The translations under genes and the position numbers were made by a program. The notes under the pieces are model-generated. The model had not been told where the DNA came from and did not search any database. It was given only the letters and a program-made list of their open reading frames with translations. From Devosia submarina (GTDB lineage: Bacteria; Pseudomonadota; Alphaproteobacteria; Rhizobiales; Devosiaceae): a DNA stretch of 64,000 nt. The stretch lies in NCBI RefSeq assembly GCF_003056345.1, contig NZ_PYWB01000002.1, positions 370,591 through 434,590 on the forward strand, given 5' to 3'. The stretch's first letter is position 1. Every line of letters starts with the position of its first letter. Below are positions 43,214 through 52,528 of the stretch, piece after piece.

Positions 43214-43522
43214 ATGGGGCAGACTTACTTCGTCTACATGATGGCCAATCGCAAGCATGGTGCGCTGTATACCGGCGTCACCAGTGATCTGGTGCGGCGC
43301 ACTTACGAGCACCGCGAAGGGCTGGCGGACGGATTCACTAAGACGCACGGATGCAAGCATCTGGTCTGGTACGAGGTACATGAGGACATCGAAGCGGCGA
43401 TCCTGCACGAGAAGCGGCTCAAGAAATGGCAGCGGCACTGGAAGGAAGAACTAATCGAGACCATGAACCCCAATTGGCGGGATATGTGGTGGGAGATCAT
43501 CGAGGGCGGGCCGACCACTTAG
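43214..43522 (+). CDS. GIY-YIG endonuclease domain protein
   Basis: A 102-residue single-domain protein of the UPF0213/YhbQ-like GIY-YIG group. The degenerate GIY-YIG elements are YFVYMMAN and ALYTGVTSDLVRR, followed by YEHREG and the Glu-containing ILHEKRLKKWQRHWKEELIE. Start at ATG 43214; a TTG two codons upstream is possible and no good ribosome-binding site is present. It is bracketed on both sides, within about 65 and 27 bases, by copies of the same palindromic repeat family. The biological role of these small nucleases is unknown. Confidence 0.88.
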   Translation: MGQTYFVYMMANRKHGALYTGVTSDLVRRTYEHREGLADGFTKTHGCKHLVWYEVHEDIEAAILHEKRLKKWQRHWKEELIETMNPNWRDMWWEIIEGGPTT

Positions 43523-43548
43523 TGGATCACTCCACTCTCCACACACGC

Positions 43549-43676
43549 GGTGTCATCCCGGCCTTGAGCCGGGATCCATCCTGAGATTACTGGTGTGTTT
43601 AGATGGTCCACCCCATCCATCTTGCGCCCGTGGCGGGATCTCGAGATGGGCCCCGGGTCAAGCCGGGGCAACATCG
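43549..43676. repeat. Interspersed palindromic repeat, copy B
   Basis: Same order and orientation as copy A: GGTGTCATCCCGGCCTTGAG with CCGGGATCCA, then after about 50 bases TGGCGGGATCTCGAGATGGG with CCCCGGGTCAAGCCGGGG and ACATCG. It lies between the GIY-YIG stop and the polA stop and may also serve as a terminator for both. Confidence 0.8.
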
Positions 43677-43712
43677 TGGGTGGGGTAGGCGTGAGGACAG
43701 TTAGCGACGCCC

Positions 43713-46628
43713 CTAGTGCGCCTCGTCCCAATTGTGCGCCGCATGGGCATCGACCTGGATCGGCACTTCTAGTCGCACGGCCGGTTCGGCTGCCCCTTCC
43801 ATCACGCGCTTGATCACCGGGATGGCCTCCATTTCCGTGCCAAGAGGCACTTCGAAGATCAGTTCGTCATGGACCTGGAGCAGCATGTCGGCTTCAATCT
43901 TTGCCTTGGCCAATTCGCCTTCCATGCGGATCATGGCGCGGCGGATGATGTCGGCGGCCGTGCCCTGAATGGGGGCGTTGATGGAGGCGCGTTCGACGAA
44001 GGCGCGTTCGCTTGGGTTATGGGAATTGGCGTTGGGGAAGTTGATCTTGCGGCCAAAAAGGGTCGTGACGTGGCCGTCCTTTTTCACGCGGCGCTTTTGC
44101 TCGTCCATATAGGCGCGAATGCCGGGGAAGCGTTCGAAATAGGTTTTTATGTAGTCGCCCGCTTCGCCGCGCCCGATGCCGAGCTGGTTGGCAAGGCCGA
44201 AGGATGAAATGCCGTAGATGATGCCGAAATTGATGGCCTTGGCGCGGCGGCGCACATCGGAGGGCATGCCTTCCACGGGCACGCCGAACATTTCCGACGC
44301 CGTCATGGCATGGATGTCGAGCCCTTCCTCAAAGGCGTCCTTGAGGGCCTGAATGTCAGCGATGTGGGCAAGGACGCGCAGCTCGATCTGGGAATAGTCG
44401 GCCGAGATCAGGATTTTTCCGGGTGCTGCAACAAAGGCGGTGCGGATCTTGCGGCCGTCTTCGGTGCGGATGGGAATGTTTTGCAGGTTCGGATCGTTGG
44501 AGGACAGGCGCCCGGTGAGCACCGAGTGCTGCGAATAGGTGGTGTGGACGCGCCCCGTCCGCTGGTTGATGTATTCGGGGAGCGCATCGGTATAGGTGCC
44601 GCGCAGCTTGTTGAGCTGGCGCCAATCAACAATGGTGCGCGCCAGCGGTACGCCTTTGGCGGCAAGGTCTTCCAGCACATCGGCGCCGGTGGACCAGGCG
44701 CCGGTCTTGGTCTTGGTGCCGCCTTCGAGGCCCATGCGATCAAAGAGGATTTCACCCAGCTGCTTGGGGGAGCCGAGATTGAAGTTGGAACCGGCAAGCT
44801 CATAGGCCTGCGCCTCGAGCGCTGCGGCGCGCTGGGCGAAATCGCCGGAGAGGCGCGAAAGAATGCCGCGATCGACCGAGACGCCGCGCCCTTCCATGCG
44901 GGCAAGGACCGGGATCAGCGGGCGCTCGATGGTTTCATAGAGCGTGGTCATGTTTTCCGCGACCAGGCGAGGTTTAAGGATCCGCCAGAGGCGGATGGTC
45001 ATGTCGCTGTCTTCGGCGGCATAGCGGGCGGCGGCATCGATGGGCACCTGGGCGAAGGTTTTTTGAGTTTTCCCCGAGCCGATGAGGTCCTTGATCGGGG
45101 TGCCGGGAACGCCCAGCCAATGATCGGCCAGCTCAGACATGGTGTTGAACTGCGGGCCATCGAGCGAATAGCTCAGAAGCAGCGTGTCATCGATGGCCTC
45201 TACGGGGATGTCGTAGCGCGCAAGGATGCCGAGATCGTATTTGGCATTGTGAAAGATCTTGAGGATCGAGCGATCGGCGAACATGGGGCGCACCATGTCG
45301 AGTGCCTCGCGGATGGGCATCTGCCCTTCGGCCATGCCGCCGCCGAACATGTCGCCCGTACCTTCGGTGTGGCCCAGGGGCAGGTAGGCGCCGGTGCCGG
45401 GCGCGACGGAAAAGGAAATGCCGACAAGATCGGCCGTCTGGTTGTCGAGGCCGGTGGTTTCGGTGTCGGTGGCGACATAGCCCGTCATGGTGATGCGATC
45501 GAGCCAGTTCTGGAGGTGCTCCGCGTCGCGGATGATCTCGTAGGCGTCGGGGTTGAAGGGGATGGCCTTGATGGTCTGGTGCACCTGGGCGGCGTGTTCC
45601 ACCGTTGCGGCATTGGCGCGTCCGGTGGCCTCCTGGCGGGCCGCGCGGGCTTCGGCACGGGCCTCGTTGTTGAAGCCAATGGCAGGTACGGGCTTGGCGG
45701 CGTATTCCGGATCGGGCTCGAAATCATCGGGGTTGGCGTCGAGCAGGCCGGCAAGGCGCTTGGTGATGGTGGCAAATTCCATGGCCTTGAGGAACGGAAA
45801 GAGGTTCCTGGGGTCCATTGGCTGGCGCGCCAGTGCCTCAAGATCGAGTTCGACGGGCACGTCCTGGGACAGGGTCACGAGCTTTTTGCTGATACGAGCG
45901 AGCTCGGCATTGGCGCGCAGCTTTTCGCGGCGGGCGTTCTGCTTGATGTCATCGACGTGCTCGAGCAGGTTTTCCACCGTGCCATAGGTGTTGATGAGCT
46001 CGGCCGCCGTTTTGACGCCGATGCCGGGTACGCCCGGAACATTGTCGACGCTGTCGCCGCACAGGGCCTGGACCTCGATCACCTTGTCGGGCGTAACGCC
46101 GAATTTGCTGAACACTTCATCCACGCCAATCCAGCGCAGGGGCGGCTGGCCGGGGCGCGGAATGGTGTCGAGCATGCGGATGGAGCCATCGGGCTCAACC
46201 AGCTGCATCAGATCCTTGTCGGACGAAACAATGGTCGCCTTGCCGCCGGCCTTGCGGGCCATGCAGGCATAGGTTGCGATAATGTCGTCGGCTTCCCACC
46301 CTTCCATTTCGATGGAGGGAATGGAAAAGGCACGCGTGGCGGCGCGGGTCAGCGGGAATTGGGGGATCAGCTCGGACGGCGCGGAGGGGCGCTGAGCCTT
46401 GTATTCGCTATAGAGATCATCGCGAAAGGTCTTGCCCGCAAAATCGAAAATCACGGCCATGTGGGTGGGCGCGTCCTCGCCCTTGAGATCTTCCGTCAGC
46501 TTGAAGAGCATGTTGCAAAAACCCTGCACGCAGCCAACGGGCAGACCGTCGGATTTGCGGTTGAGCTGGGGCAGAGCATGGAAGGCGCGGAAAATGTAGG
46601 CCGAGCCATCGACAAGCAGCAAATGCAT
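43713..46628 (-). CDS. polA: DNA polymerase I
   Basis: A 971-residue three-domain enzyme for Okazaki fragment processing and repair. 5'-3' exonuclease at about 1-290 (LLVDGSAYIFRAFHAL, VPGVPGIGVKTAAELI); 3'-5' exonuclease at about 370-560, apparently intact since VATDTETTGLDNQ, FHNAKYDLGIL and RYAAEDSDMT keep the acidic metal ligands; polymerase with motif A ISADYSQIELRVLAHI, motif B RRRAKAINFGIIYG (Phe at the dideoxy-discriminating position) and motif C LLQVHDELIFEVP. Length is normal for alphaproteobacteria. Confidence 0.98.
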   Translation of the reverse strand: MHLLLVDGSAYIFRAFHALPQLNRKSDGLPVGCVQGFCNMLFKLTEDLKGEDAPTHMAVIFDFAGKTFRDDLYSEYKAQRPSAPSELIPQFPLTRAATRAFSIPSIEMEGWEADDIIATYACMARKAGGKATIVSSDKDLMQLVEPDGSIRMLDTIPRPGQPPLRWIGVDEVFSKFGVTPDKVIEVQALCGDSVDNVPGVPGIGVKTAAELINTYGTVENLLEHVDDIKQNARREKLRANAELARISKKLVTLSQDVPVELDLEALARQPMDPRNLFPFLKAMEFATITKRLAGLLDANPDDFEPDPEYAAKPVPAIGFNNEARAEARAARQEATGRANAATVEHAAQVHQTIKAIPFNPDAYEIIRDAEHLQNWLDRITMTGYVATDTETTGLDNQTADLVGISFSVAPGTGAYLPLGHTEGTGDMFGGGMAEGQMPIREALDMVRPMFADRSILKIFHNAKYDLGILARYDIPVEAIDDTLLLSYSLDGPQFNTMSELADHWLGVPGTPIKDLIGSGKTQKTFAQVPIDAAARYAAEDSDMTIRLWRILKPRLVAENMTTLYETIERPLIPVLARMEGRGVSVDRGILSRLSGDFAQRAAALEAQAYELAGSNFNLGSPKQLGEILFDRMGLEGGTKTKTGAWSTGADVLEDLAAKGVPLARTIVDWRQLNKLRGTYTDALPEYINQRTGRVHTTYSQHSVLTGRLSSNDPNLQNIPIRTEDGRKIRTAFVAAPGKILISADYSQIELRVLAHIADIQALKDAFEEGLDIHAMTASEMFGVPVEGMPSDVRRRAKAINFGIIYGISSFGLANQLGIGRGEAGDYIKTYFERFPGIRAYMDEQKRRVKKDGHVTTLFGRKINFPNANSHNPSERAFVERASINAPIQGTAADIIRRAMIRMEGELAKAKIEADMLLQVHDELIFEVPLGTEMEAIPVIKRVMEGAAEPAVRLEVPIQVDAHAAHNWDEAH

Positions 46629-46783
46629 GGGGAGACGATTCCTTTAAGCGGCGCTTGGGGAGTTTAGGGGAGATTGCCCAAAGCCAAAAGCCCCGCGCCT
46701 CTCCGGAACCGCTTTTGCGCTTGCTGCGTTGCCGGGTACTAGGGCAAATGGTGCCTGTAATCCGATTTGGTTTTTAAGGCGTC

Positions 46784-48307
46784 ATGTCCGATATTGCAGG
46801 GGAAAGCAAAGCGCGGCTGGGAATTACTGGCCTTGACGATATTCTTGCAGGAGGCCTCGCCCGCGGGCACCTCTATCTCCTTGAAGGCAGCCCCGGTACC
46901 GGCAAGACCACGATCGCGCTGCAGTTCCTGGTAGAAGGCGCCCAACAGGGCGAAAAGGGGCTTTATGTCACCCTTTCCGAGACCGAGGAGGAGCTGCGGC
47001 TGACAGCGCGCTCGCATGGCTGGGAGATCAACGACCAGTTCGCCGTGTTCGAGCTGACGCCGCCTGAAAGCCTGCTCGATAGCGAACAGCAGCAGTCGCT
47101 GCTTTATTCATCCGACCTAGAGCTGGGCGAAGCCACAAAGGCCATGTTCGAGATGGTGGATGATCTGCGCCCCGACCGGGTGGTGATCGACAGCCTTTCG
47201 GAAATCCGGCTGCTGGCCCAATCGTCCCTGCGCTATCGCCGGCAGATCCTGCTGCTCAAGCATTATTTCGCACGCAATGGCGCGACCGTGCTGATGCTGG
47301 ACGATCTGACCAGCGACGCCAATGACAAGACGGTGCACTCGGTAGCCCATGGTGTGATCCGGCTTGAAGAGTTGGCACCTGTGTTCGGGGCGGAGCGGCG
47401 GCGGTTGCGGGTGCTGAAATACCGGGCTCAGGCTTATCGTGGTGGCTATCATGACTTCGCCATCAAGCGTGGCGGCATCGACGTATTCCCGCGCCTCGTG
47501 TCTTCGGAACACCGAACCCGGTTCAGCCGCGAGCCGCTCAGCAGCAATATTCCCGAGCTTGACGCCCTGCTGGGCGGGGGCATCGATAGGGGATCAAGTG
47601 CCCTGCTGCTCGGGCCAGCAGGCGCAGGTAAAACCATTTTGACCTTGCATTTTGCCCGCGCCGCCATCGAGCGGGGTGAAAAAGCTGCGATTTTCGTGTT
47701 CGACGAAGAACTGGGGCTCCTGTTTGCCCGGGCCAAGGGACTGGGGATCGACCTCGAAAAGATGCGCGACGAGGGGAACCTCCTGATCGAGCAGGTGGAT
47801 GCCGCCGAGCTGTCGCCTGGGGAATTTGCCCATATGGTGCGCGACCGGGTGGACCGGGCGCAGGTCAAGACAGTGGCGATCGACAGCCTCAATGGCTACC
47901 AGGCTTCGATGCCCGAGGAACAATCGCTGTTGCTCCACATCCATGAATTGCTGCAATATCTCAACCGGCAGGGCGCCACGACCTTTGTGACGGTGGCCCA
48001 GCATGGCCTGGTTGGGGAGGTGCAATCGCCGGTGGACATCACCTATCTGGCAGACAGCGTGCTCCTCTTGCGCTTTTTCGAGGCTGAAGGGCGGGTACGG
48101 CGCGCCATGTCGGTGATCAAGAAACGATCGGGCTTCCACGAGAACACGATTCGCGAATACCAGATCAGCAGTCATGGCTTGTCTATTGGGCAGCCGCTCA
48201 CCAATTTCCAGGGCATATTGCGTGGCATGCCGGTGTATAGCGGTTCGGGCCGGAACCTACTCAGCGACTACGCCGACAGGCCGATCGCCGGGGACCAAGC
48301 GACTTGA
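46784..48307 (+). CDS. KaiC-like double-domain ATPase
   Basis: A 507-residue RecA-fold protein with two KaiC domains. CI has Walker A GSPGTGKTT and catalytic Glu pair in TLSETEEEL; CII has Walker A GPAGAGKTI. In CII, the region corresponding to the KaiC phosphosites Ser431/Thr432 reads DITYLADS, by my alignment Thr-Tyr, so dual Ser/Thr phosphorylation is unlikely to be identical to cyanobacterial KaiC. No kaiA or kaiB is in view. The stop overlaps the TTG of a hybrid histidine kinase, so the two probably work as a pair in signalling. Confidence 0.9.
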   Translation: MSDIAGESKARLGITGLDDILAGGLARGHLYLLEGSPGTGKTTIALQFLVEGAQQGEKGLYVTLSETEEELRLTARSHGWEINDQFAVFELTPPESLLDSEQQQSLLYSSDLELGEATKAMFEMVDDLRPDRVVIDSLSEIRLLAQSSLRYRRQILLLKHYFARNGATVLMLDDLTSDANDKTVHSVAHGVIRLEELAPVFGAERRRLRVLKYRAQAYRGGYHDFAIKRGGIDVFPRLVSSEHRTRFSREPLSSNIPELDALLGGGIDRGSSALLLGPAGAGKTILTLHFARAAIERGEKAAIFVFDEELGLLFARAKGLGIDLEKMRDEGNLLIEQVDAAELSPGEFAHMVRDRVDRAQVKTVAIDSLNGYQASMPEEQSLLLHIHELLQYLNRQGATTFVTVAQHGLVGEVQSPVDITYLADSVLLLRFFEAEGRVRRAMSVIKKRSGFHENTIREYQISSHGLSIGQPLTNFQGILRGMPVYSGSGRNLLSDYADRPIAGDQAT

Positions 48308-50664
48308 TCAACTCGGAGCGCGCACTGATCCTTGCGCCGCGCGGGAGGGACGGGGTTGTTGCCCGCGACCTGCTGCGCAATGCAGGGCGGATGGCGGAAA
48401 TTTGCGCCAGCCTGCCGGATCTGGTTGCACGGCTGACCGAAGGCGCGGGGCTGGCCATTATCACCAGCGAAGCGCTGCAATATGCCGATCTAAGTGAGCT
48501 CAAGGCATGGATCGAAGGGCAGCCCCCATGGTCCGACTTTCCCTTTATTATCCTGAGCAAAGGCACAGGCTCGCCCGAGCAAAGCCCGGTGGTGACCCAG
48601 TTGCAGGTGCTGCTCGGCAATGTGATCGTGCTGGAGCGCCCGTTTCATCCCACATCGCTGCTTAACGTGGTCGACAACGCTCTGCGCGGCCGCCGCCGGC
48701 AATACCAGGCGCGGCAATATTCCGAAGCGGTCCGCGAAGGCGAGCAGCGGTTGCAAACGGCGCTGCTGGCGGGGCGCATGGGTTCGTGGGAGCTCGACAT
48801 TCCCGAACAGGTGTTGAGCGGGTCTGACCAGTTCCGCGCCTGCTTTGGCCGCGCGGCGGACGACCCGTTCGTGTTTGCCGACCTTATCGAAAGCGTATCG
48901 CTCAACGACCAGCAGCGCGTGCAGCGGGCCTTTGACGATGCTATCCGGACCGGGGCCGACCTGGTGCTGGAATTTCGCGCCCGCTGGCCCGATGGGCGCG
49001 AGCACTGGATCGACGCGCGAGCGCGCGTCCTGCCCGACCGGTTCGGCAAGCCGCAGACCCTGGTGGGGGTTGCATCCGACATTACCCAGCGCAAGGCTGC
49101 AGAAGCCGAGCGCGAAAAGCTACTAGCCGCTGTTGCGGCCGAGCGCGAAAGAACCCAGCAGGCGCTGCGCGGCGAACGTGCGCTTTCGGGCCTGCTTCTT
49201 ACCAGCGTGCCGGCAGGCATCGTCGCCTATGACACATCCATGCGCGTCACGATCTGGAACCCGGTGATGGAGCGCATCTTTGGCTTGCCGGCTCCCGCCG
49301 TGCTTGGCCGATCGCTGGCGCGCGTTATTGGCGAGGACCAGGGGCAAAGGATCGAGGACCGGTTGCGCGATGCCCTTGAGGGCGTATCAGGCCCGATCGA
49401 GGAAATTGAGCTCACGACCCTGGGGCAAGGCAATGTGGTGCTGGAAAGCCAGCATGCGCCTTTGCGCGGGGGCGATGGGGAAATTGTCGGTGGCGCCGCG
49501 TTTTTCCGGGAAATGACCGAGCGGCGCCGCGCCGAAGAGCAATTGCGCCAGGCCCAGAAAATGGAAACCATTGGGCAGCTGACCGGAGGGGTGGCGCATG
49601 ATTTCAACAATCTGCTTGCCGCCATCCAGGGCAATCTGGAACTTTTGCGCAAGCGCCTGCCCGATGACCCGCAGATTCGGCGCTTCATTGATGGCGCACT
49701 GCAGGGAACCCAGCGCGGTGCTTCGCTGACCTCACGGCTCCTGGCCTTTGCGCGCCGGCAGGATCTCAAGCCCGAGCCGACCGATCTTGCCGCCCTGCTG
49801 GACGGCATGCGGGGCCTGATGGAGCGCTCCATCGGGCCGCTGATTGCCATCGACATGGCCTTGGCACCCAATTTGCCACCGGCCAAGGTCGATCCCAACC
49901 AGCTCGAACTCGCCATTTTGAACCTTGCGGTCAATGCGCGCGACGCCATGCCGGAAGGCGGGCGCCTCAGCGTGTCGCTCGACCAGTTCGATGGCGCCAA
50001 GAGCGGGTTGGAGCTTCAAGGGCAGTTCCTGCGCCTTGAGGTGACCGACACGGGCACGGGCATGGACGCCAAAACGCTCAAGAGCGCAATTGAGCCATTT
50101 TTCTCGACTAAGGAGCTTGGCAAGGGGACGGGGCTGGGCTTATCGATGGTGCATGGCCTGGCAGTCCAGCTGGGCGGCGCGCTGCAGCTCAAAAGTGAAT
50201 TGGGCCAGGGCACGACGGCCGAGCTTTGGCTGCCCGTTTCTGCCGCCCCTATCAAGGAGGTCCAGCACATGGAACCTGAACAGGCAAGCGCTCCTCAGGC
50301 TTCGGTTATCCTTGTGGTGGATGACGATGCGCTCATCAACATGAGCACGGTCGACATGATCGAGGATCTCGGCCACACGGTGCTGGAAGCCTATTCGGGC
50401 AAGGAAGCGCTCGAGATTCTGCAAAGCGGCAAGCAGATCGATGCCTTGGTGACCGATTACGCCATGCCCGGCATGACCGGCGTGGAGCTGGCCAACAAGG
50501 CGCGCGAGATCAACCCGGAGCTGCCGATTCTGCTCGCAACCGGCTATGCCGATTTGCCCAGCGGCACGACCACGGATCTGCCGCGCCTCAGCAAGCCATA
50601 TCAGCAAACCGAACTGGCCAACCAGATCGGCAAGCTGCTGAGCCGGTCGGCTGTTTCGAGCTAG
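48304..50664 (+). CDS. Hybrid sensor histidine kinase coupled to KaiC-like protein
   Basis: A 786-residue soluble kinase. Residues about 1-130 look like a degenerate receiver; two PAS domains follow (about 165-280 and 310-420), then HisKA with H-box GGVAHDFNNLLAAIQGNLEL, ATPase domain with N-box LNLAVNARDAMPEGG, G1 DTGTGM and G2 GKGTGLGLSMV, and a C-terminal receiver with VTDYAMPGMTG as phospho-acceptor region. It starts with TTG overlapping the KaiC-like stop (TTGA), with GGGGA nine bases upstream. No membrane segment is evident, so it may sense an intracellular cue or the KaiC-like protein. Confidence 0.88.
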   Translation: MINSERALILAPRGRDGVVARDLLRNAGRMAEICASLPDLVARLTEGAGLAIITSEALQYADLSELKAWIEGQPPWSDFPFIILSKGTGSPEQSPVVTQLQVLLGNVIVLERPFHPTSLLNVVDNALRGRRRQYQARQYSEAVREGEQRLQTALLAGRMGSWELDIPEQVLSGSDQFRACFGRAADDPFVFADLIESVSLNDQQRVQRAFDDAIRTGADLVLEFRARWPDGREHWIDARARVLPDRFGKPQTLVGVASDITQRKAAEAEREKLLAAVAAERERTQQALRGERALSGLLLTSVPAGIVAYDTSMRVTIWNPVMERIFGLPAPAVLGRSLARVIGEDQGQRIEDRLRDALEGVSGPIEEIELTTLGQGNVVLESQHAPLRGGDGEIVGGAAFFREMTERRRAEEQLRQAQKMETIGQLTGGVAHDFNNLLAAIQGNLELLRKRLPDDPQIRRFIDGALQGTQRGASLTSRLLAFARRQDLKPEPTDLAALLDGMRGLMERSIGPLIAIDMALAPNLPPAKVDPNQLELAILNLAVNARDAMPEGGRLSVSLDQFDGAKSGLELQGQFLRLEVTDTGTGMDAKTLKSAIEPFFSTKELGKGTGLGLSMVHGLAVQLGGALQLKSELGQGTTAELWLPVSAAPIKEVQHMEPEQASAPQASVILVVDDDALINMSTVDMIEDLGHTVLEAYSGKEALEILQSGKQIDALVTDYAMPGMTGVELANKAREINPELPILLATGYADLPSGTTTDLPRLSKPYQQTELANQIGKLLSRSAVSS

Positions 50665-50748
50665 TTTTTTGCGGGGGCGCAATGCCCTCTACCATGCTGG
50701 CAAAGTGAGCTGTTCTCGCGCGCGTTTCAAAGCCGCCTTGCAGCTCTG

Positions 50749-50912
50749 GCGATCTCAGGATGCCCTCCGGATCAAGCTCGGGGTCACATCGGGGATGGAA
50801 CGGGCTGGTGGTTACAGGTCTGTCGCGCACGTCTCACGTTGAGTGCTTTAGCAGAAATGATCCACAAACGCGGTGTCATCCCGGAGGTGATCCGGGATCC
50901 AGCCTGAGATCG
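50749..50912. repeat. Interspersed palindromic repeat units, copy C (reversed order)
   Basis: GATCTCAGGATGCCCTCCGG with ATCAAGCTCGGGGTCACATC (50749-50790) corresponds to the right unit of copies A and B; GGTGTCATCCCGGAGGTGAT with CCGGGATCCAGCC (50872-50912) corresponds to the left unit. Here the units are in the opposite order. They fill most of the 337-base gap 50665-51001, which holds no gene I can support. Confidence 0.7.
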
Positions 50913-51001
50913 TGGAACGTGGTGAGAGCCAGCGTTCGGACCACCTTGGCGCGATTTCGGAGAGTGACGTCCAGGAACGACCTGAAGGGTTGCCCCCTGC
51001 C

Positions 51002-51565
51002 CTAGCGCAGCCCCGAAGCTTCCAACAGTCCCGCGCGCTTTGCATCATAATAATAACCACGCGCATAAAACCGCACGGCCTGGTCGGGATTGCCACGGGC
51101 CGTCACATAGGCGCCCGCGAGATAGCGCACCGCGTAGCGCAGATTGGTTTCGGGATCCAGCAGGCCCGAGGGGGAGCCGCGATAGCCCATGCCGCTGGCG
51201 GTCGCGTGGGAAATCTGCATCAGCCCGTAATAGGGTCCGTTGCGCGCCGCAGGATTGCCCTTGCTTTCGCGCTCGATAACGCGGCGCACCAGGCTTTCGG
51301 GTACCTTATAGTGTTGCGCGTAATGGCTGATCAGCGGATCAAGCGAGCTGTTGGCATAGGCCAGGGCAGAAGGGGATGGCGGCACAAGGGCCGCATCGGG
51401 GACATGGCCATCTGGCGTCGTCGGGGCAAAGCTTGCCAGAGCGGCCGCAGCCTTTCCCGAAGCAGGCTTGAGCGAGGACATGGAACACCCACCAAGGGCC
51501 AGCGCCAGCATCGCTGTCGCGCATAGCAGGAGCGGGGATGTGTTCACACGGGTGGAGCTCGCCAT
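51002..51565 (-). CDS. Lytic transglycosylase (SLT) lipoprotein
   Basis: A 187-residue exported protein. Signal sequence with lipobox ALGGC (Cys about residue 27). The SLT domain begins near residue 75: VPESLVRRVIERESKGNPAA with the catalytic Glu in ESKG, then YYGLMQISHATASGMGYRG and LRYAVRYLAGAY. It would cleave peptidoglycan glycan strands in the periplasm. The ATG at 51565 is preceded by AGGA. It is convergent with the hybrid kinase gene and stands alone. Length is small compared with MltC-like enzymes. Confidence 0.9.
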   Translation of the reverse strand: MASSTRVNTSPLLLCATAMLALALGGCSMSSLKPASGKAAAALASFAPTTPDGHVPDAALVPPSPSALAYANSSLDPLISHYAQHYKVPESLVRRVIERESKGNPAARNGPYYGLMQISHATASGMGYRGSPSGLLDPETNLRYAVRYLAGAYVTARGNPDQAVRFYARGYYYDAKRAGLLEASGLR

Positions 51566-51816
51566 CAAACCATCCTAGCGCATTTATCTCGGCTGCCCCG
51601 GTAGGGTGCAATAGCGGCGGCTTGATGGCAAGAGCGTGGCAGCGATCGTGATCGGCTGGTTTAGCAGGGATTGTTGCGTCCTGAGTGCAACACGCTGCTC
51701 CCTCCGAATGGCGAATGGCTGGCGCGGAGAAAACTTGCCGAAAGCCGTTGCGCGGATCACGCCGTTTGGCTAGGTTGCGCCTGTTCAGCCGGGGCCAGTT
51801 CCCCGCGCATCGGTAT

Positions 51817-51893
<77 letters not shown>

Positions 51894-52528
51894 TAATTTT
51901 TAGAAAGACATTTAGAGTTAAGGTGGCCAATTCCTGAGGGTCTGCGGCAGGAACATTCGTTTTCTCTTGATCAAGTTGTGAAGCGAAGTGTGCGTCTGAC
52001 AGCACAAATGTGCTGACCTGAAGCAGAAACTTGCCAGACGCCAACTTAGTTCGCCAACGCAGAATTACTTGCCGCCCTGAAACTCAGCCGAAAGCGACCA
52101 TCTTGAGTCATTAGGCTGCTCCGAATTCCGCCACGCGCGGCAATGTTGTCCCAACGCCATTCAAGCGATTGTTAAGTCGCATTATCGGACATTCAGCGCA
52201 AATACGCTCGAGCTTTGGTTACTTGGTCGCTCCGCTGCTGCAGGCTACCACAGGGCACAACCTCCTTTCGCATCTGTGTGCCTGCCCCAAAGTTTGCCAG
52301 ACCTGCCATTAGACCCGCCGCGCGGAACCGCACTTGACGCGCGAAGGTCGGCAAAACACCACCATTGCCTCAGCTCCAGCGGCATGCCTCACCCCCGATC
52401 ATCTGTCTCCCAAAGCACACAGATAATCAGTAAATCGCCTGCAAAGTCTTTGTGAACTGAACGGGAAGAGTCCTCGTGTTAGCTGGCCATCAAGTGCCTA
52501 AACCAGCACGCAAATTGATGATTTCGCC
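51894..52528 (+). other. Gene-free region after tRNA-Arg
   Basis: About 635 bases of visibly lower GC with no convincing gene on either strand. Minus-strand frames crossing the tRNA are the usual false protein of tRNA genes. No integrase, no repeat of the tRNA 3' end and no clear promoter motif were found by eye. Confidence 0.6.

Noticed and set aside
44310..46667. 785-residue plus-strand frame opposite polA
   Set aside because: Gly/Ala/Val-rich low-complexity antisense of polA, a common artefact of high-GC codon usage.
46784..48307. True circadian KaiC
   Set aside because: No kaiA/kaiB, and the phosphosite pair is not Ser-Thr; described as KaiC-like only.
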